The notes beneath the pieces were generated by a model, which was not told where the DNA came from, searched no databases, and worked only from the letters and a program-made list of their open reading frames with translations. Shown here piece after piece: positions 1 to 6,827 of a DNA stretch of 8,026 nucleotides. The stretch comes from Candidatus Competibacteraceae bacterium (lineage in GTDB: Bacteria; Pseudomonadota; Gammaproteobacteria; Competibacterales; Competibacteraceae). The DNA is taken from contig JAGRHI010000186.1 in NCBI GenBank assembly GCA_020445045.1, positions 325-8,350 on the forward strand, read 5' to 3'. The stretch's first letter is position 1. Each line of letters begins with the position of its first letter. The translations under genes were made by a program, and so were the position numbers.

Positions 1-404
1 GTCAGGGTGCCATCCTCGACATAAGGCAGGAAAGCGTCCTGCTGAGCCTTGTTGAAACGGTGGACCTCATCCACGAACAGCACGGTACGACGCCGCTGCT
101 CGCGCCACAGTACTTGTGCCCGTTCCACCGCCGCCCGCACCTCGCGCACCCCGGCCATCACCGCCGACAGCCGGATGAATTCCGCCTGACAGGCTCCGGC
201 CAGCAGTTCCGCCAGGGTGGTCTTGCCGGTGCCGGGCGGTCCCCACAGCACCATGGAGTGCGGCTGACCTCGTTCGATGGCCGCCCGCAGCGGCTTGCCG
301 GGAGTCAACAAGTGCGGCTGACCGACAAACTCATCCAAGCCGCGTGGACGCAAGCGGTCGGCCAGCGGCCGGAGCGCATCGGCGTCGCTCGTCTCAGCCG
401 GCAT
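1..404 (-). CDS. rarA: Replication-associated recombination protein A (AAA+ ATPase), N-terminal part
   Basis: This is the first 134 codons of a RarA/MgsA-family AAA+ ATPase; the rest lies beyond the left edge of the window. The family (RarA in E. coli, Mgs1 in yeast, WRNIP1 in humans) acts in the cytoplasm at stalled replication forks and is related to clamp-loader ATPases. Visible here are the N-terminal RPRGLDEFVGQPHLL stretch (residues 19-33), typical of RarA and RuvB-like proteins, the Walker A motif GPPGTGKT (residues 55-62) and the Walker B motif VLFVDEVHRF followed by NKAQQDAFLP (residues 108-127). The last of these is close to a RarA signature. The ATG at 402-404 lies inside the end of lolA, giving an 11-base overlap and suggesting translational coupling. 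No strong ribosome binding site is visible, which fits coupling. Identity is near certain; only the missing C-terminal half is unchecked. Confidence 0.95.
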   Translation of the reverse strand, partial: MPAETSDADALRPLADRLRPRGLDEFVGQPHLLTPGKPLRAAIERGQPHSMVLWGPPGTGKTTLAELLAGACQAEFIRLSAVMAGVREVRAAVERAQVLWREQRRRTVLFVDEVHRFNKAQQDAFLPYVEDGTL

Positions 405-1011
405 CGCCGACCACGTCCACGCCGGGTGGCGGGGTGAATTTCAACAGCGTGGGATCGATCGTTGGGTTGCGTTCCAGTTTCTGGAAATCCAGCCGGGTAC
501 GCTGACCGAAACTGTCCTCCAGTTCCAGACTGACCAGCAGGTCGCCCTTGAAAGCGACCCGCAGCAGGCGAAATTCTGGCTGCGGTTGCTTGGGTTCCAG
601 TTCGTACCAGGTCAAGCCATCTCGGCCGAGCGCGTTGCCGACAGTAAAAGTCTCTTCAATCGGCGCCGCGCCACTCAGCAGAGCCAGCGGGGTTGAACCC
701 AGGGCCTTATCCAGTTTGCGGACCGTCACTTGCGCCAGATCGACATCGTAGGCCCACAGCCGATTGCCGTCGGCGACGATGATTTGTTCGGAGGGCGTTC
801 GATAATCCCAGCGGAACTTGCCGGGCTTCTGCATCAGCATCTGACCGCTGGAACTTTGCACGACCCGCGACCGCTCGTCGAACACCCGCTGGATGAAATC
901 GGCCCGCAGCGATCGCAGATCCTGGAAATAGCGCTGCACTGGCGATGGTGTCGCCCAAACCGGCGGCAGCAACAGCATGCTCAGCGTCAACAATAACAAT
1001 TGGCGTATCAC
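394..1011 (-). CDS. lolA: Outer-membrane lipoprotein carrier protein LolA
   Basis: LolA is the periplasmic chaperone that takes mature lipoproteins released by the LolCDE complex at the inner membrane and hands them to LolB at the outer membrane. The 205-residue product matches the usual length of about 200. A Sec signal peptide is clear: MIRQ, a leucine-rich core (residues 5-16) and a probable cleavage site after VWA (residue 20). Family landmarks are FQDLRSLRADFIQRV (29-43), KPGKFRWDY (62-70), the run IIVADGNRLWAYD (77-89), and the C-terminal KFTPPPGVDV (191-200), which parallels KFTFTPPQGV in E. coli. I chose the GTG at 1009-1011 because GAGAG sits 8 bases upstream and it gives a standard signal peptide. 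An ATG at 1039-1041 would add 10 residues, and the longest frame (to 1107) would put 32 residues before the signal. The gene order lolA-rarA matches E. coli and many relatives, but the expected intact ftsK is absent upstream. Confidence 0.94.
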   Translation of the reverse strand: MIRQLLLLTLSMLLLPPVWATPSPVQRYFQDLRSLRADFIQRVFDERSRVVQSSSGQMLMQKPGKFRWDYRTPSEQIIVADGNRLWAYDVDLAQVTVRKLDKALGSTPLALLSGAAPIEETFTVGNALGRDGLTWYELEPKQPQPEFRLLRVAFKGDLLVSLELEDSFGQRTRLDFQKLERNPTIDPTLLKFTPPPGVDVVGDAG

Positions 1012-1102
1012 AATGGGTTCTCTCGTTGAGGTTTCCAGCATAGACCACACATCGCCGGGTCGTTCCATCGCCGGTGGGGAAAGGTCGAGTCGCGAGGGAG
1101 GT

Positions 1103-1156
1103 GCCAACGGGCGGATGCGGGGCTGCTCGGATTGAGTTCAGCGGGCTGACCACGCC
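1103..1156 (-). pseudogene. Possible remnant of the ftsK 3' end
   Basis: Read on the minus strand, this piece encodes GVVSPLNS followed by IRAAPHPPVG. From memory, the FtsK gamma domain ends with a pattern like G(I/V)VSP..NG.REVL.P followed by proline-rich residues, and ftsK is the gene normally found directly upstream of lolA. The match starts just after an in-frame TAG (1160-1162), and the residues that should read NG.REVL are partly missing, so if this is ftsK it is an eroded fragment. An eight-residue similarity is weak and could be chance; the position is the main support. The rest of 1012-1207 shows no gene, only the short leader of lolA and a ribosome binding site for the gene starting at 1208. 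Confidence 0.2.
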
Positions 1157-1207
1157 CCACTACCCCGGTTGGGGAGGTGAGTGTAGATTATCCGAGGAAA
1201 AATTCGG

Positions 1208-1650
1208 ATGGAGAATACGATTCACATGAACAAAAGCGCGGAAGCCTTCGACTTCAAATGTCCAACGATTTCGGAAAGGCCGGATCTCCTGGAACAAGTG
1301 ATTGCCCTGCGAGAGCTTGGGTGGCCGGAATACATCAGGAAAGGCGCGCTGACGATCAAACACGCCGAAGCCTACATCCGGTACTTCGGCGACTTTCTCT
1401 TCGTTCTCCTCGACCGGGAAGAAAGGGCGATGGCTTATGGCGCCACGATTCCCCTGGTATGGGACGGTTCGGTGAAGGGTCTACCCGAGGGCTGGGACGC
1501 GGCCTACGAGCAAGCCTTCGACGATCGAGAGAAAGGACGCGCGCCCACCGCTCTCTGCGCGCTGGGCGCAGTCATCTCGCCGTCGTGCAAGGGAACGAAT
1601 TTAAGCTACAGGCCCCCAACGTCTGGATGGAACACACGTTAACCCGGTAA
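1208..1650 (+). pseudogene. Broken GNAT-type acetyltransferase gene with internal deletion and frameshift
   Basis: The frame opening at the ATG at 1208 (GAGGA 9 bases upstream) runs 144 codons to 1642. Its first 128 residues resemble the N-terminal part of a GNAT-like family of roughly 240-260 residues: ERPDLLEQV (23-31), GWPEYI (38-43), DFLFVLLD (62-69), the IPLVWDG stretch (81-87), LPEGWDAAYEQAFDDREKGR (92-111) and ALCALGAVISPSCKG (115-129). In relatives as I recall them, this last strand is followed by RGxGLS and the acetyl-CoA binding core. Here the frame ends within 16 residues in unrelated sequence. In the next frame, positions 1588-1650 encode QGNEFKLQAPNVWMEHTLTR and a stop, which looks like the family's usual C-terminal end (xPNVWxxH). 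The simplest reading is a deletion of about 100 codons that fused the two ends out of frame near 1585-1600. No product with a working acetyl-CoA site is expected. Family assignment is from memory and moderately sure. Confidence 0.6.
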
Positions 1651-1703
1651 TTCCTAGCGCCTTCACCCGATTCCCGTCACCGGGCCGGGCTCGATTCGAT
1701 CGC

Positions 1704-1895
1704 TCACCCCCGCGCCAACTGAGTCAGCAGGATCACGAACAGCACCACCAACGCCAACGGGATCAGCACCGCTGGCCAGTCCTTCTTGGCGGTGCGGCTG
1801 CGTTCGATGGCCACCTTGATGCCCGGCCGGAACCACAGAATCACCAGCAGCGCCATGCCGCCACCCAGTAGAATCTCCCACCATGCCGGTTCCAT
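1704..1895 (-). CDS. Small two-helix inner membrane protein of unknown function
   Basis: This 63-residue protein has two predicted membrane helices, about residues 8-23 (LLGGGMALLVILWF and neighbours) and 42-59 (AVLIPLALVVLFVILLTQ). They are joined by a strongly basic loop, RPGIKVAIERSRTAKKDW (24-40), which by the positive-inside rule should face the cytoplasm. The N-terminal MEPAWWEI begins just before the first helix. The ATG at 1893-1895 was chosen because GGAGG lies 5 bases upstream; a GTG two codons earlier (1899-1901) would overlap that site. The gene starts 39 bases downstream of the DUF1820 gene on the same strand, so the two are probably co-transcribed. Similar short proteins seem to occur in other Gammaproteobacteria, but I know of no function. 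Confidence 0.75.
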   Translation of the reverse strand: MEPAWWEILLGGGMALLVILWFRPGIKVAIERSRTAKKDWPAVLIPLALVVLFVILLTQLARG

Positions 1896-1934
1896 CGTCA
1901 CCTCCCATCGCCAAATCGTCTCGAATCCAGCTTC

Positions 1935-2282
1935 TCAGTCCTTGCCGCGCCCGCCGTTGGGCGGCATCAACGGTTGCGGGAACGGCATCACGTTGTCGCC
2001 GCCCTCCGTCGGACGAATCTTGCTGATCCCCTCCCGCTCCACTTCATCGATCCGCATCACCGAGTTAATCGGGATAAAGGTACGTTTCACGTCGGCGAAT
2101 TCGTTGCGCAGCTTTTCCTCGGCCGGGTTGACCAGCACGCTGGAGCGCTCGCCGAAGAGCAATTCCTCGACTTCGATAAAGCCATACAGTTCGTCCTGGT
2201 GGATGTCACGAGCGTACAGCTCATACAACTTACCCTGGCTCACGAACAGGATGCGGTAAATGCTTTTGGCGATTTTGGACAT
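1935..2282 (-). CDS. DUF1820 family protein
   Basis: This is a soluble cytoplasmic protein of 115 residues that matches the DUF1820 family over nearly its full length. The family has no established function that I know of. Conserved features visible are IYRILFVSQGKLYELYAR (8-25), ELYGFIEVEELLFGERSS (31-48), VNPAEEKLRNEFADVKRTFI (51-70) and a final IDEVEREG (78-85). The C-terminal 30 residues are rich in proline and glycine, probably disordered, and vary in the family. There is no signal peptide or membrane helix. The ATG at 2280-2282 fits the start of the conserved domain, although no strong ribosome binding site precedes it. It is the first gene of a likely two-gene unit with the small membrane protein, and it is divergent from the SWIM gene at 2538. 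Confidence 0.9.
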   Translation of the reverse strand: MSKIAKSIYRILFVSQGKLYELYARDIHQDELYGFIEVEELLFGERSSVLVNPAEEKLRNEFADVKRTFIPINSVMRIDEVEREGISKIRPTEGGDNVMPFPQPLMPPNGGRGKD

Positions 2283-2315
2283 GGGAATAGGGTCCGGCGG
2301 AGCGGGAATGCAGGC

Positions 2316-2344
2316 AATCTAACCTCGTTTGCCACGGCGGGCAA
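2316..2344 (-). promoter_or_regulatory. Candidate sigma-70 promoter for the DUF1820 unit
   Basis: Read on the minus strand, TTGCCC (2339-2344) and TAGATT (2316-2321) are separated by exactly 17 bases. Each matches the sigma-70 consensus at four of six positions. The position, about 35 bases before the DUF1820 start codon, is sensible. The match is modest and untested. Confidence 0.3.
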
Positions 2345-2345
2345 A
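2328..2345. repeat. Inverted repeat TTTGCC-N6-GGCAAA in the divergent intergenic region
   Basis: Two perfect 6-base arms (2328-2333 and 2340-2345) flank a 6-base spacer, and the repeat overlaps the -35 element and spacer of the candidate promoter for the DUF1820 unit. It lies in the 255-base region between two divergent genes, where an operator would be expected, but it could also be a simple RNA hairpin or chance. The same region also holds a 10-base palindrome, GATCATGATC (2378-2387), and nothing else that I can assign. Confidence 0.4.
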
Positions 2346-2537
2346 TCCCCTCGTCCTGTTAACCTCGCCATGCCAACGATCATGATCACGCCAGCGGCCC
2401 AGATCGTCCCCATTCCCGATGATCCCCTCAACCCACGACGCTAAACTATTATGGAAGGTGGATGACCATCGCCCACGCGGTTGCCTCCACTTCATCAAAC
2501 CGCTTTCCCGTATGTTCAGCAATTGAGATCACCCCCG

Positions 2538-4403
2538 ATGCCCGCTCCCACTTTCGACACCGCCCAGCTACGCAACCACGCCACCGACCGTTCCATCGAG
2601 CGCGGCCGAGAATATGTCCAGGAAGGCGTGGTCGGGCCGCTGACGCGGCGCGGCGACGAACTGGAAGCCGATGTCCAGGGCAGCGCGCCCCGTCCCTATC
2701 GGGTGTGGATTCAGTTCGAGGGCGAACAGATCGCCGACGTTGGTTGCACCTGTCCTTACGACTACGAAGGCTGGTGCAAGCACATCGTCGCCGTGCTGCT
2801 GATTTACGCCGAACAGCCGGACGCGGTGGAAATTCGCCCGCCGCTGGCCGAAACGCTGGCGACACTGGACCGGGAACAATTGCAAGCGCTGTTGCTGAAA
2901 CTGGCGGATCGCATCCCGCGCCTGAACGACATGATCGAAACCGCCCTGCCCTATATCGCCCCGACGGCGCCGGACGGTTCCACCGCGACCGCGGCCCAGC
3001 GCGCCGCGCCGGTCCTGGTCAATGCCCGCGCGCTGCGGCAAAGCGTCCGCAATGCCATACGCACTCGCAACGACTGGGACGAGGGCTACGACGAGGACGG
3101 CTACGGCGCGGTCGATGATATCGTCGAACTGGCGGAACAGGCCCAAACCGCGCTGGAGGCCGGCGACGGTCGCGCCGCGCTGGCGATTCTGGAAGCTGTC
3201 ACCGATGAATTCAGCAAGCACCGGGAAATGCTGGACGAAATCGGCGAGGACACCAGCCTCTTCTTCAATGGCACTCAAACACTGTGGAGCGAGGCGTTGC
3301 TCGATCCCGATCTGAGCGCCGAGGAACGCCAACACTGGGCCGACCGGCTGGGAGACTGGATGGAGGATTTCGACAAAACCACCGCCGACAGTCTGGAACT
3401 CCTGCAAATCGTTGTCCGGCAAGGCTGGAACGACCCCACGCTAACCCGCATCCTGCGCGGCGAAACGGTGCCGGGCGGCCTGTGGGGCGACGATCCGCCG
3501 CCCCAAAACCAACGGGCGCGCATCGGCCAAGCGCGGCTGCGGATTCTGGAGCGAACCGGCCAGCACGAGGCTTATCTGCATCTAGCCCAGGCCGAGCATC
3601 AGTATGATGAATACGCCCTCAAGTTGCTGCGACTGGACCGGATTGAAGACGCCGTGCGCGCCGGACTGGAACAGCCGCTTTCCGACGAGGGGCTACTGAA
3701 ATTCGTCAAGGCACTGTACGAACGCGGCGAGATCGAAGCGGCCTTTCAGGTTGCCGAACATGGTCTGCGCCGGCCGGATGTGACGGCGCCACATCATGAC
3801 GCGGAGTTTGCGAAAATCGCGGAGCAAATGCGGGAATTCGGTCTGTACGACTCGCACCCTCAAGCCGAACTGGCGATCTGGCTGCGCGACCGGGCCGCCG
3901 CGCACGGACAGAACGAACGGGCGTTGGCGGCGAGTCTGATCGCGTTTCGGATCGCGCCCAGCCTGGACGCTTACCAACGGGTGGAGACGCTGGCCGGCGC
4001 GGGCTGGCCGGAGCAACGACTGAAGCTGCTGGATTTTCTGCGCGACAAGGTCCATATCGCCACCGAAACCAAGGTTGACGTTTTTCTGCGCGAGAGCCTG
4101 ATCGATGACGCCATCGCAGCGGTCAAGGAGCACTACGTCTCATCCCGAACCTTGGCGCGAGTCATGGATGCCGCCATCCGGTCGCGGCCGCAATGGGTGA
4201 TCGCTCAGGCCCGCCAGCAGGCCGAACCGATCATGGACGGCGCCAAGTCGGCCCACTACGAAGACGCGGCTCAGTGGCTGCGTAAAGCCAAGCAGGCCCA
4301 TGACGCGCTTGGCCAGAAAGCCGAATGGCGCGCTTATCTCGGCGCCCTGCGCGAGAAGCACCAGCGCAAATATCGGTTAATGCCGCTGCTGAACGCGCTG
4401 TGA
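2538..4403 (+). CDS. SWIM zinc-finger family protein with helical repeat C-terminal region
   Basis: This 621-residue cytoplasmic protein carries a SWIM zinc finger near its N-terminus: C70-x-C72-x7-C80-x-H82, within VGCTCPYDYEGWCKHIVAVL. SWIM domains (named after SWI2/SNF2 and MuDR) are zinc-binding and thought to bind DNA or proteins. The preceding residues, FDTAQLRNHATDRSIERGREY (6-26), are the usual N-terminal lead-in of bacterial SWIM proteins. The rest (about 105-621) is mostly alpha-helical with repeated short helix pairs, such as LLRLDRIEDAVRAGLEQPLS and ERGEIEAAFQVAEHGLRRPD, resembling TPR-like repeats. It ends in REKHQRKYRLMPLLNAL, a family-typical tail. I chose the ATG at 2538 because the conserved region starts there; a TTG at 2481 would add 19 unlikely residues. 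The ribosome binding site is weak. No SNF2 helicase is encoded next to it, so its partner and role are unknown. Confidence 0.85.
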   Translation: MPAPTFDTAQLRNHATDRSIERGREYVQEGVVGPLTRRGDELEADVQGSAPRPYRVWIQFEGEQIADVGCTCPYDYEGWCKHIVAVLLIYAEQPDAVEIRPPLAETLATLDREQLQALLLKLADRIPRLNDMIETALPYIAPTAPDGSTATAAQRAAPVLVNARALRQSVRNAIRTRNDWDEGYDEDGYGAVDDIVELAEQAQTALEAGDGRAALAILEAVTDEFSKHREMLDEIGEDTSLFFNGTQTLWSEALLDPDLSAEERQHWADRLGDWMEDFDKTTADSLELLQIVVRQGWNDPTLTRILRGETVPGGLWGDDPPPQNQRARIGQARLRILERTGQHEAYLHLAQAEHQYDEYALKLLRLDRIEDAVRAGLEQPLSDEGLLKFVKALYERGEIEAAFQVAEHGLRRPDVTAPHHDAEFAKIAEQMREFGLYDSHPQAELAIWLRDRAAAHGQNERALAASLIAFRIAPSLDAYQRVETLAGAGWPEQRLKLLDFLRDKVHIATETKVDVFLRESLIDDAIAAVKEHYVSSRTLARVMDAAIRSRPQWVIAQARQQAEPIMDGAKSAHYEDAAQWLRKAKQAHDALGQKAEWRAYLGALREKHQRKYRLMPLLNAL

Positions 4404-4513
4404 GGCACAAAGGAACGGATACCATCCCACATTCGGGGTTTGCGTCACCGGATTCAAGGTATGCTATGTGTCGTTCCATATCCCTGCCCAACCTCGATTC
4501 AGGATCGTTCCCC
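4404..4513 (+). promoter_or_regulatory. Leader and likely promoter region of the aminotransferase gene
   Basis: This 110-base gap separates the SWIM gene from the aminotransferase. A possible -10 element TATGCT (4460-4465) follows a poor -35 (TTTGCG, 4439-4444) at 15 bases. AGGA (4501-4504) serves as the ribosome binding site, 9 bases before the ATG. Two ATTCA pentamers (4452-4456 and 4497-4501) match one half of an ArgR box, but neither has a partner at the right distance. No terminator hairpin follows the SWIM gene, so read-through is possible. Confidence 0.25.
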
Positions 4514-5753
<1,240 letters not shown>

Positions 5754-5767
<14 letters not shown>

Positions 5768-5909
5768 GACGGAACCCATGCAGGTCGCGTGCCCGAAGTG
5801 CCGTTACACCGAAATCATCTACATACCAATCGAAGAGATGCCGCGTTGCCCTAAATGCGGCATCCGCATGGTGATCATGGAATTGCTCGACGAGGGCAAA
5901 TCCACCTGA
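5754..5909 (+). CDS. Small zinc-ribbon protein overlapping the aminotransferase gene
   Basis: This is a 51-residue protein with two knuckles, CPKC (13-16) and CPKC (32-35), separated by 15 residues: a classic zinc-ribbon layout expected to bind one zinc ion through four cysteines. Between them lies YTEIIYIPIEEMPR, and after them a conserved-looking tail, MVIMELLDEGKST. The ATG at 5754 lies 14 bases inside the aminotransferase gene in another frame. GAGGAG sits 7 bases upstream of it, a strong ribosome binding site embedded in the upstream coding sequence. A second ATG at 5778 has a poorer site. Overlap and strong site together suggest translational coupling with the aminotransferase. I recall no named family with certainty; a metal-storage, regulatory or protein-binding role would be a guess. 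The gene is easily missed because of its length. Confidence 0.8.
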
Positions 5910-5928
5910 ACGATGGCCGACCGTCCTA

Positions 5929-5956
5929 TTACAGTGGGATGAATTTTGTATATCAT
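5929..5956 (+). promoter_or_regulatory. Candidate promoter for the amino acid ABC transporter operon
   Basis: A good -10 element, TATCAT (5951-5956, five of six consensus bases), follows a poor -35, TTACAG (5929-5934), at 16 bases. The stretch is noticeably AT-rich against its surroundings, as promoters usually are here. It lies between the zinc-ribbon gene and the binding-protein gene and would give a leader of about 55-60 bases. TGAAT at 5940-5944 matches half of an ArgR box. Confidence 0.35.
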
Positions 5957-5958
5957 GA

Positions 5959-5985
5959 CCGGCACCCAATCGCGGGTCTTGCCGG
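5959..5985 (+). other. Leader hairpin upstream of the binding-protein gene
   Basis: CCGGC and ACCC pair with GGGT and GCCGG around a 6-base loop (AATCGC), leaving a 3-base bulge (CTT) on the 3' side. No run of T follows, so it is not a standard intrinsic terminator. It would sit at or near the 5' end of the transporter mRNA if the candidate promoter is real, where it might stabilise the message. Confidence 0.4.
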
Positions 5986-6020
5986 CCACGCCTAACAATA
6001 ACCAAAGGAGTCACGATCCC

Positions 6021-6824
6021 ATGAAAAAATTCCTGGTTGCGCTTGGTGTCGGCCTCAGCCTGCTGTTCACTCTGTCCAGCACTCCCGCCCGAGCCGACGT
6101 GCTCAACGAAATCAAGGAACGTGGCGAGTTGAAGGTCTGTCTGGAACCGGCTTACATGCCGTTCGAAATCACCGACAAGCGCGGCCAGATCATCGGCTTC
6201 GATCCCGATCTGGCCGCGCTGATGGCCGAGGCGCTGGGCGTCAAGCTGGCACTGAGCAGTACCGCCTGGGACGGCATCATCCCCGCGCTGATCACCAGCA
6301 AATGCGACATCATCATGAGCGGCATGACCATCACCAAGGAGCGCGCCGAAACCATCGACTTCTCGGAACCCTACATGGTGATCGGCCAGACCGTGCTGCT
6401 GCGCAAGGAACTGGAAAACAAGATCAAGTCCTATAAGGATCTGAACAAACCCAAGTACAAAATCGCCTCCAAGCTCGGCACCACTGGCGAAATCGCCGCC
6501 AAGAAATACCTACCCAAAGCCACCTATCTCTCCTTCGAGACCGAGGCGGAAGGGGTCATGGAAGTGGTCAACGGCAAGGCCGACGCCTTCGTCTACGACT
6601 CGCCCTACAACGCGGTCGCCATCGGCCAACGCGGCGAGGGCAAGCTGGTCTTCCTGGACCAACCCTTCACCAACGAGCCGCTCGGCTGGGGCGTGCGCAA
6701 GGGCAACCCCGAATTCGTCAAGTGGCTCAATGGCTTTCTCGCCAAGGTCAAGCAGGACGGCACCTACGATAAGCTGTACCAAAAGTGGTTCAAGAACACC
6801 GACTGGCTGAAAGACGTACAGTAA
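6021..6824 (+). CDS. Periplasmic polar amino acid-binding protein of an ABC transporter
   Basis: This is a 267-residue solute-binding protein of the bacterial family 3 type (HisJ/GlnH/ArtJ-like), which captures an amino acid in the periplasm and delivers it to the permease. A Sec signal peptide is clear: MKK, a hydrophobic core (5-18), and probable cleavage after ARA (residue 25). Family marks include GELKVCLEPAYMPFE (35-49), GQIIGFDPDLAALMAE (55-70), and MSGMTITKERAETIDFSEPY (99-118), where R108 should bind the ligand carboxylate. GTTGE (153-157) and D193 in ADAFVYDSP (187-195), which should bind the ligand amino group, are also present. It ends in GTYDKLYQKWF, also typical. AAGGAG lies 10 bases before the ATG. 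C40 and C95 are the only cysteines. The ligand cannot be told; arginine, ornithine, histidine or glutamine are all possible, with the neighbouring aminotransferase mildly favouring the first two. Confidence 0.92.
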   Translation: MKKFLVALGVGLSLLFTLSSTPARADVLNEIKERGELKVCLEPAYMPFEITDKRGQIIGFDPDLAALMAEALGVKLALSSTAWDGIIPALITSKCDIIMSGMTITKERAETIDFSEPYMVIGQTVLLRKELENKIKSYKDLNKPKYKIASKLGTTGEIAAKKYLPKATYLSFETEAEGVMEVVNGKADAFVYDSPYNAVAIGQRGEGKLVFLDQPFTNEPLGWGVRKGNPEFVKWLNGFLAKVKQDGTYDKLYQKWFKNTDWLKDVQ

Positions 6825-6827
6825 GTC

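Noticed and set aside
60..437. A plus-strand 125-codon open frame opposite rarA
   Set aside because: It is antisense to the RarA Walker A and B region and has a His/Arg/Pro-rich shadow composition.
1012..1107. A longer LolA start at 1107 or 1041
   Set aside because: Both would put extra residues before the signal peptide; GTG at 1011 has GAGAG at good spacing and gives the usual length.
1177..1587. The overlapping plus-strand frame at 1177-1650 as a separate gene
   Set aside because: Only its last 20 residues look like protein from a known family; the remainder is an arginine-rich shadow of the GNAT-like frame.
1634..1645. GTTAAC near the end of the GNAT-like remnant as an integron attC core site
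   Set aside because: The surrounding bases fit neither the GTTRRRY nor the RYYYAAC core, and no paired imperfect repeat is present.
1644..1690. CCCGGT and ACCGGG between convergent genes as a terminator
   Set aside because: The arms are six bases with a loop of about 30 bases and no T-run follows in either direction.
2568..3422. A 284-codon minus-strand open frame inside the SWIM gene
   Set aside because: It is a shadow of the SWIM coding sequence with no family resemblance or ribosome binding site.
4325..4513. A longer N-terminus for the aminotransferase (open frame from 4325)
   Set aside because: The extra residues overlap the SWIM gene, are not ArgD-like, and the ATG at 4514 has its own ribosome binding site and the usual family start.
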